From: Acanthopleura granulata
Lineage: Eukaryota > Mollusca > Polyplacophora > Chitonida > Chitonidae
Length of the DNA: 64,000 bases
Assembly: GCA_016165875.1 (NCBI GenBank)
Contig: JABBOT010000002.1
Coordinates: forward strand, 29,650,265 to 29,714,264
Reading direction: 5' to 3'
The translations under genes and the position numbers were made by a program. Shown here piece after piece: positions 25,001-38,389 of the stretch; position 1 is the first letter of the stretch, and each line of letters opens with the position of its first letter. Below the pieces are notes generated by a model. The model was not told where the DNA came from. It saw nothing but the letters and a program-made list of their open reading frames with translations, and ran no database searches.

Positions 25001-28000
25001 TCAAATTTTGCCACTTCTAGTTTCGAGTTAAACATTCCCTGAAAATAGTAGAAGTAAAATTTTCATACAACGTGCATGTATGCACTAGTATTTAATACCA
25101 TATAAGGATTTCGATAGAAAAAAAAATCATGAAATTTTTGTGACAACTGAATAGACATATACATGCATTTGAAAGCAAAGAACTACACATTGTATGAACA
25201 CAATGATAAATATACATATACATATATATCAGTTAAAAAAGAGATATCAAAAAGGAAAAATTATAAAATAAATATTATCAAAAACTACAGACCTGAATAA
25301 AAGCTGTTTTCTTATAGATTTTCATTGGTTCTCCAGTCAACTTCAGTTTCTTGACTATTGGAATGGACTTGTCCAGCTCTAGTACCACACCTGTAGCAGC
25401 TATGCGAAACCCTGGCTGATGTGGGAGAAAAACAGTATAATTATACATTTCCAAAAAGTATTAAAAAAACATATGTAAATAATCTATCATGAAAGTAAGA
25501 CATGTTCCAATGTACATGTATTAATGAAAATTTATGATTACGGGGGATTTGTTCTTTGAACATACAGCTCTTCAGAATTACATTTTACAACTGTTGTTCA
25601 AGGCCCATCCTCACCACAACAGGTGCAGCCATTTTCTTGTACATTTCAATGTTTGAATCAGTAGACTACAAGACAACATGGTTTTATAGGAGAAAAATCA
25701 TAAAAAGTTGCTCAGAAGTTTTAACACCGTAAATGTTGGCACAAAACAGCTATGTGGTTTTCAGACTGTAAATTTTTATATATTTGACAACTGGGTGCTG
25801 CTGTCATTACACAGAAATTAGTTATAACATAACTTACCTTGGCCTCTGAAACACTTTCGACAGCTAACAAGCCAGTTCCCTGAGGTGTAATAGGTCCTAC
25901 AAAACAGGATCACAGTCCTTTCATTAAAGTGAAATACAGCTATTTATTGCTTGCTTGTTTATTCACCATAAATTCAATGACAAAAGTAAGGGTTGATTTT
26001 AACTAAGTATAAAGATGGCAGTAATAAAGCCTAATGGATTTGACTTTTAATAAGCCTTATAATAAGAAATAGTGCACATTACCGCAGAAAAACATGATAG
26101 ACTGATGGGTGCACTTTCCAGGCAGAGACAACATGCTTACAATATTTCATCATGGTATTAAACAAGGCAACATTCCACCAGCAAAGTACTGATCACAACA
26201 TGCTTACAATATTTCATTATTTTATTAGACAAGGTAACATTCCATCAGCAAAGTACTAATCACAAAATCAAACACACTTTTACTGTTATTTCTAAAGCTT
26301 GTGTTCTACCAGCCCGAGATATATGGCCTGTCACCCACACTGCACTAAACATCTCAAAAAGCTGAGATGAGTATATTTACCCCAGAATGAAGCATGACAA
26401 TGTAGATGCTCAGGTGTGTACTTCAGCAGCCGGTTCCTGTAGTTGTGGTCCTGAATGGAGTACAGAGGTATGGTTTGGAAACGACGCCAACCAAGGGAGA
26501 TAATCAGAGGGTTCCTGGTCTTCAGTATCTTCTTGTGCCACCTATGTTTCTTCAACCTTGCCTGCAAAACATGGAAGAGGAAAAATCATATTTTAAACCA
26601 AATTTGGTGATTTTCTTTATACCCCTTATAGATCTCGTAGGTTATTGTACTAACCTGAAGACGGCCAATATTCTCCCCTACCAAGTCATGCTAATCATCT
26701 GAACCAAATCAGCATTCCCCCCTACATTCTAGAGATTCTACATGTAGGTCATCTTACTCACCATAACCTACCTTCCTCTCCACATACTGGAGCTCTCTTA
26801 GGTCATCCTACCTTATACCTGGACATATCTCCCTATTAGCTCGCTATACTCACCTGAACATAGCCAACATTCCTCTCCACATTCTGAAGACCTCCCAAAA
26901 TCACAGGGTATGTCGCATCAAAGTTGGTCACAAATTCACACGGCACATTCTTGATCTCCACTCTGACGTACATTCCTGGTCTGAAGCCTTCATACTGAAC
27001 TCTGACCTCCTCGGGTAAGTTCTCAAACTCTTCGCGGTTCAGCTGTAGCCCAGAAAATAAAAGCATATACACCTGCTTACAAATTGGCATAGGTACCTAA
27101 AACCTAGGTAACAGTTTTACCATTGAAAGCGACTTGACCCCAAACCAATATCAAAATCATAAAGAACCAACACACTGAACAACCAGAATATAATGTCTCC
27201 TCTTACCCCGATCTTACTACTCTCCATTATGTAAACATCTGATCTTTACATCTGAACATCAGTGCCAATGTCTTGATCGACTGGCTTCACTCCATGTTGT
27301 GTTTCTGCTGTTTCGATCTGAGTACATGAACACTCTCCGTTTATTTATAACTGATCAGCCACCAAACCTTCAACCAATCAAGTCAGCTCATATTATGGTT
27401 TGCTGTTTTTCTGTTTTCCAAATATCCATTCAGGACACAGGAGTCTGACCTTGTGAACCAGCACTGTAACACGATCACTATTTTTCACAAAAGGAAAAAA
27501 GTTGTTAGACTTGGAGCTCTGTGACCAGACACTGTGATCTGAACATCAGCCTCAATGCATGTCATAAAAGCTGATCACAAAGTGTCCTCTTACCCTAGCC
27601 TGGCCCTCTGCCTCAGTTTTCCACTCCTCATAGAACTGGTCATCTCCTTTGAGATCGTAGTCATTGTCAAACCGCTCCTTCAGTTTCCTCTTCTTCCTCT
27701 CTCGTCGTTCAGCAGCTGTCATTTCAGCTTTTTTCTTTACTCTTTCTTCTTCTTCCGGCTCATCTAAGGCAACATAAGGTACACATTAGAAATACTTCAA
27801 TGTCCTAAAACATACTATTGCCACATAAATGTTTTTTGACATTTTCTGTATGCCCTTCCTCAACTGAAATCTGGGGCCTTACATGTCAAACCATACACAC
27901 AATACAGGAAACCAACATAATTACATACATGTATACATCCATTACAACTGCTGAATTTCAGACATTGTCAAATCCCGAGAGTTACCTACCCTTCATTTTG

Positions 28001-31000
28001 TCATCATCATCCACCTCCTCCTCAGAGTCACTGCCTTGTGGACTGTCATCATCTCCAGTGAACACCTGACCTGTCTCCAGATCTTCAAAGTCTCCATAAA
28101 GCTCATCTACAGAATAAAAAAACATCATCACCAAAGTTTTCACATAGTTACAGTACAAAACATCATCGTCAACATTAGCTTACAATTAGTGGCTTTCGGC
28201 CATAATCATTTTATTCATTATAACTGCCAACTCATAGGACTAAATGTCCAAGATTACAGAAATCAAAAGAGGATTTCCACCATTTCCATGTACACAGAAG
28301 CATTTAGGAATTTGTTATTTAAAACTTTATGTAGAAGTCACACTGACACCTGTTTATTTGAAATCATATTTCAGAGTCATACAGTAAAATGGTAAAACCA
28401 TGCACAATGTAATTACCATCCTGCTTGAGGAGAGTCTCTGCATCTTCCGACTTCTCCCACTTTCCAGTGACAAAACAATCCCGAATAGTGCTGATCAGCT
28501 AAACAAACATAACCCAAAACCTTAAACAGCATGTTAAGCATTCTGAGAGACTGAGGAATAAGCCATTCAAAACACAGCATATATTATTAAATTTACAAGG
28601 CTTATGTTGGAGGAAGGCATTTTTATGCATGTAACTTCATGGAATGACAATCAATGAATTATTAATGTCTATGAAATACATCAAATATTGAAGTCATGTG
28701 CACAAACATTCCTGACGGCATTAGGTCTTCTGGGTGTCCTCACTCACCAACCAATAGAGCACAAATGTTTTACCTCGTCCACATCTGTGTCTGTCACCTC
28801 CTGGGGGCTCCGTGAGCAATCCAGGCCATCCCTCACCACTTGACTGGCTTTACTCTTCTCACTTTTCTTCCTCAATACAGTGAAGAGCCCTCCTAATTCG
28901 TCCTCTTCTTTTTCCTCTCCAGGAACGTCCTCATCTAAATAATTAAACATCACAAAGTTCACTGAGGCTGCACGGTGATATGTATACAAAATTTAATTAA
29001 GCTGATATAGAGTCGCTGTTACAATTTTGTCTTCTCATAAAAATAGAGTTTTAATCATGTTTTGGGACAGATTTGATGTGAAGTGGCTATTACTTTTACT
29101 TTTCACATTTTTGGGGACAGAACTAGTTTGGGATCAGACAGATGTTTCACAATTATCATCCCTTTTAACATTATTCAGTATTAATATAGTTATCTGGCGT
29201 TTAACACTGGTGTGTACCAGTCAATACTCAGTCAAACATGTACTTCAACTGTGGGACGGCAGTCATGTTCATGGGAGGAGAAACCAATGACCATGTACAC
29301 CAGTGACTTCACCGGGTATCTGACACAGCTTAAAACCACAGCTGAACCAACAAGAGTTGTATTCACAAAAGTATCCTCATCCAATGAGCCAGAAGAGGGT
29401 CCTTCCAATATTGGCTTGAAGTCACAAATCAGAATGCAGAAACAAGGCAAAAACAAATTCCTGTCATTACCTAAACTTTCTGTTTTCTCCTTGATGCCTT
29501 TGGGAATTCAACTTCCAAGAGCTACTCTCTGTAAGAGGAAACCTTCACGTAACCAAATCATTCATCAAGATTATTCCAAACCTTTTTAAAGTACAAATTA
29601 GAATTTTATATGCATGCATCAATGAAATACTTCAGTTAACTTTTGAAACAGCATACATTACCTTCTCCATACACAAGCTTCCTGTAGTTGATTCTCTCAC
29701 TCTGTCTTTGCCTGAAATTCTCTGCAGCTTTTTCCACCAAGTTGAATTTCCACCTAACATCACCTGAGAAAGGGATCATAAACAGACATGACAGATAAAA
29801 GACACAGAAGGATAAAAATGTTAAAAGGATCAGAGAAAAAATGATAAGTATCACAGAGTAATGCAGGGTCCAGCTACTGTAATTATACAACTCAGGCCTA
29901 TGAATAATTGCATCACTGTTTGAATCACCATTACATTTTGCTCAGACTGCATTACAGATTTCATTTGTCTTACTTCTGAAAACAAGATGGCGGAAAGGGA
30001 TAGCTTCAACACTTCCTGAACAACAATACTCTATTTTAGTCTTAAAGTCTTTAAGGAGATCTTTTGGGTAACTTTCTTCCTGTTAAGTCAAAGTAAAAAT
30101 GGTGCACTCTCATTTGGCTTAGAATGCATCATAAATTTAGACAAAGATGGTAACAGGGTTATTTAGCCCTTACCCGAGTGATCTTCAGCTGTACCATCAG
30201 CAGCTTTGTTCTCTTCCAAGTCCTCCTTTGAATCATCACTTTCACCCTCTCCTTGGTCTTCTTTGTATTCATCATCATCACTTGCATTTTCATCACTTTC
30301 ACTGTTAACATTTATAGTCCTCATTTTGCTATCAGTTTTCTTTTTCACATAAGACTTCTTCACCATGTCAATATCATCTGAGTCTGAGTCGTTATCAGCA
30401 CTACCGTCATCATCATCACCACCATCACTCTCATCGCCACTATCATCATCACCATCACTACTATCACTGCTTTGACTCATTTCCATATTCTTGAGTGACT
30501 TCACTGTCTCTCTGCTGCCTTCACCTTTTGATTTTCTCTTCAACTTCTTCTCTTGTGTATTTTCGGTACAGGAGGCCTGAGTTTTAAAAAGCTGGAAGTC
30601 ATCATCTTTCTCTAGATCATCATCACTGTCAGCAAACATGACACTTTCCTTAGAAACCTGAAGCAAGAAAAAACAACAGCATGTTACCTGACAAGTCCAC
30701 CCACAATATCTTGATGCATACATAATGAGCAAGTCCTGGACTTTATGGTTTCATGAGACAGAGTCACAAATACCTGGCTTTAGACAGTTACTTACATGTG
30801 CTTTTATCTAAAAGAGCTTTAGCAAAGACATATCCAAATGCACAAGGCTTTCAGTGGCATACAGATACAATCATATGCTAAAGTAAAAGCATTAAAGAAG
30901 GGAATAAACTTTTTCACATTTATAACAAAAAGAAACTAAAATCATCTTTGTACAGCCTATTGCTGTGGCTGAATGATCAAATACTACAAAAACTGACATG

Positions 31001-34000
31001 AACAACAAAGTTTTAGAGAACATCATCAATACCTTTGCCTTTTTCTTCACTGGCTCATCACTTTCTAGCCTCTGTAAATATACACAAGTAAACATATATG
31101 ATTTAATAACTTTTCAGCCTAACACATCTGCCTGTACATAAACATGTATTAAAAACCTCATACTGAGAACACATGAGCGTATACTTCATGTCTATGATTT
31201 GACAAATTTGCTGAACAGTTAATAACGTCCTCATCAATCTTACATGAACTGCCAACCATGGCTACTAACCTCCACAGCCGATTTCCTGAGATTTTCACTA
31301 TCTTTTTCTTCCTCTGCTTTTTCATCATCATCATCATCAACATCATTATTCTCATCATCATCACTATCGTCATCGTCATCACTTTCCTCCCCAATTCTGA
31401 TTTTGCCACCTGCATTTTTCTTCTCCCTGATCAGGTCATGTAGATGCAAATTAGATGCAATACTAGACCCATATAGTTACATGTAATTCACAAAGTACAC
31501 ATTCCACCATGCCCATCTCCTCTAATATAACATATTAGGTTGCAAAGTCATCCCAAGGCAAGAAATGTAGAGTCAGTGATTTCACAGAAATTATGAAGGC
31601 TCACTTTTGAACCAGTTTAAGCTAAATATGTGCTAATATGATACAAATTTAACTAACTTTGTAACAGTGGATTTCATTTTTCTTAACAGTCAACATGTCA
31701 TGGTATATAAAGACACATTTAATTACTTATTTGTTGTTTAAAGCCATACTCAAGAATTTTTTGATTACTCCATGGTAAGAAACTAGAATACCTTGTGTAA
31801 ACGATCAGCATTTGTCAAGTTACTTACAAATTTCCCAACTGTGTCATATAGAAACACATCCCATATTAGTGAGAGACATGTGGTCTTCCATGAATGCTTA
31901 AGACAGCTTAGTGTCAAACCTTCCTACATGCATTTACATTTGCATGGATATTTCATCATGGCTAAATATTCTAAGATGGCAGAGTGGCTCTCCATGAATG
32001 TTGGGATTTTGCAATGAAGGCCTTGTTTTACTTTCAGGTGAGGCCACTATTATTGAGGCTGGTAGTCTAGAAAGGAATGAAGACGAGGCCACAGACAATG
32101 TAGTGTGTGTAGATCTGTACATTCACTGAAGAGACAGAAGTGGCAGAACTCTCTGGCACAACTCCCATAAAAGTAAGTACATTGTAGGACTTGAAGGATA
32201 TAGACTTAATGAAATATGCATGTGAATGCGTGGGCATGAAAGACTGAAGTGTCACAAACAATGTATAATATCAACGGACAATGCATTATGTACTTACCCA
32301 TATGCTATGTCAATGTTCAATGGGGCTGTACCAGTGAAAAGGGACAGAGAAGTGCTGGTCATTTGGTCATCCACCGGCAACTCCATGGTCATCAGGTTGG
32401 ACACCAGCTCATTGACTGGTTTCTTCTCCTGTTGTGAAAAGCACAGTGGTCATCACAAATAGGTCATGATGTTTCTTATACACTCAAATGTGTTATTTGT
32501 TTTAAATAACGCAACAACACCTTTCTGGTAAGAAAACAGCCATGGGCTGCATCACACTGTAAACCAATTAAATACCAGTGCATGTACAGGATATACAATA
32601 TTAAGAAATGACCTAACATTTCATCAAAAAAGTTAAAAGAAAAGATAACACTAGACCATATGTATATATGTTTCGATTAAGAATCTTATTCACAGTTCAA
32701 AAAATGTCACTTTTTATTTTTGTGATGTATGATAACCCAGATATCGCTGTTCAAAGTAAGCAAAAACGCCCATGTGGGGAAAATCGAACAGTCCACCATG
32801 TTCTAAATTTCAACTGATCAAGGGCGAGATAGTTTTACCGTCAGAGAAGACACCTGTGTCAGCATTTTTCCTTGTGATTACAAGACAATTGTGAAATACT
32901 TTCAAGCTATTTTCACTGAGAAAGTAGTATTGGAATACACCTGGGGTTATTCCCCAAGGTCGCAACCAGGAGACCACAATGCTTGACCTTCAGTTGTAAT
33001 AATAAACGGGGTTGTACTTTGCACACAAAAGAGCATCTTGCCCATAATACTAAAGAGCATAAGGTACTGATGATGTGACAGCATGTTTCCAGTTTCTCTA
33101 AAATGGTGTATCCTATGAACTTATAAGAATTCCAGATTAAAAAGTGATTTATACAGTTACCAAGCACGTCATCAAAAATGTCTATGCCCGTTTAGGTCTG
33201 TATGGACTCCTCTTCTGATATAACTTTGGTTATATTTTTTGTTGTCTTTTAATTTTTCAGGGAATTATCATTGTCATTTATTATCACAATAAACAAGAAG
33301 TTGTTATGAGCAGCAATGCCGTGGACAAGTCTGATGTTATCTATCGTATAAATAGCAATTATGTACTTCATAACAACCTGCGCATACCTCTGCCTGTTCT
33401 CTGTGGGAATGACTGCCCCCCAAGTCTATGTAGACAGCATCCCTGTCATATACAACCCCTCCCACACCAGACATGGGTGCATAGATTAACCTCTCCTTCT
33501 CATTGAGTGACCGTCTCTTTTTCTCACTGCTAGGGGTGGGGCATGGGTCAGGTAAATACTGCACATCATGGACCTTGTAGTCTCCACACCCTGTTACAAA
33601 CAGATTGGTTATGTTATACGTGACTACTGTTTTGGGTCAAATGAACACAGCACTCTATTACAAACAGACTGGTTTACATTATACCTGACTACTGTTTTGG
33701 GTCAAATGTACACAGCTCTCTTCTTTTCATCCACATACATATGAACACTTAAGGGTTGTATGATTTTTTTGCAAGTTTTTATAACAGGTTTGTTTACACA
33801 TGAAATGAAACATGGGAAAAGTCATGAATGAACAGGCCACATTAACAAATTTCAAGATCAAATGACAGTATGGGAAAAATCCAACCTGGGATGTGGACAT
33901 TGCACTGGTTCTTGAAGTGTGTGCCTCTCACATATCCATACAATGACACGTTTCTGTCACACTTTGGCTTTCTGCTCAACAATCCTGGATTGGTGATATC

Positions 34001-37000
34001 TTCCATTCTACTCAAAAGAAACATCATTTACTAAATTTTACAATCCACCTACCCTACATGTATGTACAAAGGTATGTGCATGCAATGTGATGTTGGAATG
34101 TACGTAGGTAGATTGTACATGACTAAAACATGCATAAATAACAGGACTAAAAACTCTGCAAATGAGACATTTGTATAGCAACACAGCAAGAAAGTTTGAA
34201 ATAAAGTCTCAAGAAGTGTGAATCATAAATTACTAAATGTTATAGAAGCATGCAGGTCAAACGAGAGTCTCTGACACAGTAGCTCTACTGGTTGGGGCAA
34301 AATTATCGGGTTGATTTCAGAACAGCAGGCCTAGAAATAATACCGCATTTATACAGAGCCTAGTACGCACATGTAGGGAAGGTCTGCTTACCTGTCAGCC
34401 AGAACATATGGATGGTTAAGTCTCCACAGCAAGGGTCTGAACTTCATCACAGATATAAATCTACACAGATTATGAACTTCTCTCTTCTGGTATTCTCCAT
34501 TCACCATACCTGACAGGTAAAATAGCTTGGCACCCTGTTGGATACACACAGGCAAGCTTTATTTATTTATTTGATTGGTGTTTTACACCGTACTCAAGAA
34601 TATTTCACTTACACGATGGCGGCCCCCATTATGGTGGGAGGAAACTGAGCAGAGCCTGGGGAAACCCACGACCATCCACAGGTTGCTGGCAGACCCACAC
34701 AGGCAAGATGGATCATAAGATAAAAACACGACTCCAAAAGTGGGTATGAATAAAAAGTCAGTGAAACATAAAAAAGATGTTGTTTTTGTAATTGATGCCT
34801 GTGCATGTACCTGTTGATGTTAACTAGCATTATGCCAGTTGTAAGTCAACTTACTGTATTCTTCAAGTAGTGTTATATACTTGGATAATGAAATACAGCT
34901 GTATTATGTGATAATATCTGAATTCAACAAAATGCAAGTATAAACTGGGAAAGCAAAATTGTGACACTTTTTAGGGATGGCAATGGACTGATAAATGATT
35001 GTTCAGGTAACATTAACTGATAACCATGACAACACACATACAGATTTCTACCTGATAAACCTCGGTCCAGAACCGATGCTTTAGTCTCTTTTTTGTTTTC
35101 TTGAGACGTTTGTTGTCTTTAAATGAATCCAGGTGTGTAAGGACTCCCATGATTCTGGGGAAGCCATGCACTTGACATATGTTGAGGAACTCAAAGATTT
35201 CCATCTCAAAACCAAAACTGGCATCCACCAGCAACAAAACCTGTTTGTAACAAAGCACAAAGGAGACAGAGAGTTTAAAACTAGAAAACAGAAAATAATG
35301 TTTCCGAAACTAAGCTCTAAAAGAGACTAAAAACCTATCTGTATTCTGAGAAATTTTTCTATGAAATACAGCTATACAATGACAACATCACATTACTGAA
35401 ATTTCAAACAAATGAAAACAGCTCGGAGTGTTTGCTAAGCAAGGGCTGATCCTGTGATATATGGTATTGGGATCCAACTATCACATCAAGAGGTGAGGGT
35501 CCATGGGCCCCGTAGGCCCCAGAAGCCCTACAATCTCAGATGGCCGGAAATGCATTCTCAACCATTTCCAGGAAATAAATTTACTCTCTGTATGGCAGTT
35601 GCAATAATGTAACTCCTCACTGGCATGTGAGTTACAATGTGTTTCATATTCTAAAATGTCCATCTTCTGACTTTTGAGGTCTATTATTTGTAAATCTGCC
35701 TTATCTTCAAAAGTAAGCCACATAGCCATCCAAAAGTTGCACAGAAGATCCCTAACGTATATAAGGACTTACTGATACCTAAAAATTCCACTGACCACCT
35801 TGTTTTTTCCTGTTTTGCCATCTAAACCACATTTCACACAGATGACAACAGCATCATTTAAAACGGGTAAAAAGGGGACATATGTTACAACATGAGCCCG
35901 TCACTGTGGTTTCTTGGTATCATTATGTCTGTATATACACCAGGAATTTTCTGTGCAAATTGTGCATGGCTATGTTGCTTACTGTTGAAGATATTTACCA
36001 ATAAAAGTTCTCAATCAGAAAATCGACATTTTAGAACCTGAACCATACTGCAACTCTTGCGTTTCTTACGCACGACTCAAAGAAGCCAAAGGTACATTAT
36101 TGCAATGGTAAGACGTTTTACCTATTGACTGCTTCACTTGGTACATGTTTGGCCAAGGTTCAACCATTGGAGACAACAGCCTCTAGGCCAAAGTCTCCAA
36201 GCAAATATCAACATACTATGTACAGAGAATGCCAAGGATATAAAAAGGATTGGCTGCAAGGTTGCTCAAAAAATACTGAACTTAAATGACAGCCGTTATT
36301 TGTGTGGTTGGGAAACACGGGATGCCTAATGAACCACGGGCCACGGTCTGTTGCGAGTCACTGACAAAATGGCGGGGTTGAATTGGTTGCCAAGTTAAAA
36401 CTATTTAAACTGTCAAAGGAAGGTTCTTGGTACGTGTACCTTGTTGTCCCAAAGAGGGTGAACTGAACATAGGTAAATTCTTACCCATTCGGTCCCATGG
36501 TATTTGTACAAATAAATAAATGAAAATGCTAAACAACAACAGGCTGGTCCATTAATGAACATACTGTAAGTGTTTACTTCATTTGATTTTAGGTTGTTTA
36601 TTACTTTTTTTTTTCAGAGGTTGGGGAACCCCTATCCTACTAAACGTACCGGTGGTAAGTTATTGTATCCATGATTACAATATTTGTCAGTACTTAGTAC
36701 ACTTACCAGATCTGCTATTTTCGCAACATCAATCATAGAGCTGATGTCATTATTACACTCAACAATGGTCAATCTTCTGTGTTTACCTGCAACAATAATG
36801 CAAACCAAATGTATGGGTACATATAAGCTTTGTGCAACAGTAAATGAAAACACTTTCAGCACAGCACTTCTTTGCCAAGGTATCTCTGTCCTAATTATCA
36901 GTGTATCATTATGCCACCAGGAGATTTTATATATATCTTTTCTTTCCTGGCTGTCCACAAGTCCATACTCAATGTTGATATCAATACAAAGAAACAAAAA

Positions 37001-38059
37001 CAACATTGTGAACCATTTGTACTGTTACTCCATATGAACTTCACAAGACACATGTCTTACCAGAGACCACAGTAACAGGTCCCTCAGGACTGGAGAGTTT
37101 CTGTTTGGTAAAGTTTTTCACCACACACTGTAGCAGCGTAGACTTGCCCACCTTGGGGGGTCCTACTATAGCCACAACCACTGGGGGAGGTTCTGTAGGG
37201 GTGCGGTCCACCAGGGGGATATGATGCTTCTTTGCCTTGATGTCTAGAGTTCTGAATTCAAAATAACAAATGAAAGCATGTGTACCTAACTGCGTTAATT
37301 GTCACATATAGACACATACACCACATGTATGGATCTTGTTCATACTTAAAAACATATGCAGTGGTAAATCTATGGATTTATCCTCTGTCCCCACATGTAT
37401 ATATAACGGGGTTGATGTCATTTTCTTGACATCAACTGTTCCTTTTCCAGCTCACCATATTGATGTAACATTGACAGTACAACCATGCAGAAGAATCTGA
37501 TACACTGTACATCACATTATAGACGCCCTACGACCCATTTTTTTCTCGGGATTAAAAAATATGCTGCCTTCCAAATCAGAGACTACATGAATTTATATAA
37601 GAGTTTATGTGGTACCAGCCAAGGGGAGATAATTGAATGATATTTACCGTGTACTAAGATACAGTTGCACATATGAGATTAAACATGGAGACCTACTTTA
37701 CATGCTCCAGATGTACACGTATGTGTAGGCCTTTAACAGTTTTCCTTAGCGAACAAATAATGTATGGCCACTTGAAGTTATCCACATGGTACAGCCATCT
37801 ATAGGCAACTCTTATACCGACAAGTATTATGAATAATCATCTAGCGTTGTATCTTTCATTGGTGGAACTCTTCATAAAATTCACACAAGAGTTACCTTTG
37901 AACAAGCTTGGCAGTCTTCTTCACTGACTGTACAGCAAAAGCTTTGGGATTGCGTTGTTTTGCAGTCATATCCTGATCTTGTTTTTCTTTACTCTTCTTT
38001 TTCTCTGCCTTTGGACCACTCTGCTTTTTACGATGCGACTTCCTGATGTCTGTTTCCAT
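22018..38059 (-). CDS. BMS1: Ribosome biogenesis GTPase BMS1
   Basis: Coding exons (transcription order): 38059-37896, 37251-37061, 36786-36707, 35240-35052, 34534-34392, 34007-33886, 33590-33388, 32428-32298, 31426-31270, 31071-31033, 30657-30174, 29763-29662, 28934-28774, 28498-28417, 28106-27990, 27763-27594, 27042-26854, 26561-26381, 25896-25838, 25415-25293, 25038-24891, 23659-23484, 22968-22813, 22227-22018. All are GT-AG and in phase: 1258 residues against about 1282 in human. N-terminus: HRKKQSGPK and [10 protein letters not shown]. The P-loop GPPKVGKST is at 85-93, followed by the BMS1-type GTPase domain ([21 protein letters not shown]) and [11 protein letters not shown]. The centre is long and acidic with FADSDDDLE. 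The C-terminal BMS1/TSR1 half has [51 protein letters not shown] and [12 protein letters not shown], then a basic coiled tail. In yeast and human, BMS1 acts in the nucleolar small-subunit processome with RCL1. The join between the exons ending 32298 and starting 31426 is the least certain. Confidence 0.97.
22306..22450 (+). mobile_element. 5'-truncated SINE in the last BMS1 intron
   Basis: Begins GTGGGAAGGTCCGCCAGC and runs through CCACCATAATGCTGGCTGC, AAATATTCTTGAGTACGGC and AAAACGCCAATCAAG. It lacks the tRNA head and has almost no tail. It is inserted antisense to BMS1. Confidence 0.8.
22636..22730 (+). mobile_element. SINE tail fragment
   Basis: Only the last 90 or so bases: ACCATAATGCTGACGGCC, AGTGAAATATTCTTGAGTAC, AAACACCAACCAAACAAATA and an ATAA-rich tail. 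Same BMS1 intron as the copy at 22306. Confidence 0.75.
24581..24862 (+). mobile_element. Full-length tRNA-derived SINE with an 11-bp target-site duplication
   Basis: The best-preserved copy. The head GGGGCCTCCGTGGCTCAGTC then GGTTAGCGC matches a tRNA A box. GTGAGTTCAAGACCAGC resembles a B box. The body ends ATTCTTGAGTACGGTGTAAG, followed by an (ATAA)n tail of about 30 bases. It is flanked by ACATATCAGGA at 24570-24580 and 24863-24873. It is inserted antisense in the BMS1 intron between the exons 25038-24891 and 23659-23484, ending about 30 bp from the former. Confidence 0.95.
26650..26800 (-). repeat. Degenerate copies of a BMS1 exon 3' end with donor sites
   Basis: On the minus strand the exon ending 26854 finishes ...ATGTTCAG|GTGAGT. 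Within the next 200 bases three diverged copies follow. Copy 1 has GTATGTGGAGAGGAAGGTAG then GTGAGT at 26761-26756. Copy 2 has GATTTGGTTCAG|ATGATT with the edge at 26699 (donor GT lost). Copy 3 has GCCGTCTTCAG|GTTAGT with the edge at 26655. Spacing is irregular (92, 63, 44 bp). Confidence 0.75.
33591..33720 (-). repeat. 64-bp tandem duplication of a BMS1 intron 3' end including the acceptor
   Basis: On the plus strand TTACAAACAGATTGG (33594) recurs as TTACAAACAGACTGG (33658), and ACTACTGTTTTGGGTCAAAT recurs at the same 64-bp spacing. The first copy includes the functional acceptor (minus strand TTTGTAACAG ending 33591); in the second it reads TTTGTAATAG, still an AG. Confidence 0.9.
34557..34695 (-). 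mobile_element. 5'-truncated SINE with a 12-bp target-site duplication
   Basis: Read on plus as ATTTGATTGGTGTTTTACAC, GTACTCAAGAATATTTCACT and CCATTATGGTGGGAGGAAAC, ending inside the body at GGTTGCTGGCAGACC. The flanking duplication CACACAGGCAAG is at 34545-34556 and 34696-34707. The truncation is therefore original to the insertion, as expected for target-primed reverse transcription. Confidence 0.93.
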
Positions 38060-38206
38060 GATGAAAAATCTGTCTCTCTGCTACAAAGGAAATACAAAAA
38101 GATATGATTTACAGTACCATCTGAGCCAGCAAGGCCCTCTTCCTCATGTGAAGCCAGGAGCACTGTTAACAGTTGGATAAAGGAAAATCAGGATGTTTTA
38201 AATGGG

Positions 38207-38389
38207 CCCATGCAAGAGCTGGAAACCTGCGACCATCTGCAGGTTGCTGGCAGACCTTCCCACATGTGGCAGGAGAGGCAGCCAGCATGAGCTGGACTTG
38301 AACACACAGCAACTACATTGGTGAGAGGCACCTGGCTCATTATGCCATGCTGGCGAGCTCGCCCCCTCAGCCACAATGGTTCCTAAATG
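38207..38389 (-). mobile_element. SINE 5' half (3' part missing)
   Basis: Minus-strand copy that keeps the head (GTGGCTGAGGGGGCGAGC), a B-box-like stretch and the CAGCAACCTGCAGATGGTCG body, but has no tail. It lies about 130 bp upstream (transcription sense) of the second BMS1 exon. Confidence 0.75.

Noticed and set aside
25600..25680. Possible BMS1 exon between 25838 and 25415
   Set aside because: The protein is already continuous (VSEAK joined to PGFRIAATG) as in the human protein, so no extra exon is needed.
29212..29589. 125-codon plus-strand open frame
   Set aside because: Lies opposite a BMS1 intron; composition is unremarkable and no homology recognised.
31930..32130. Possible extra BMS1 exon between 32298 and 31426
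   Set aside because: Open frame exists but does not resemble BMS1, and the flanking exons already join in phase.
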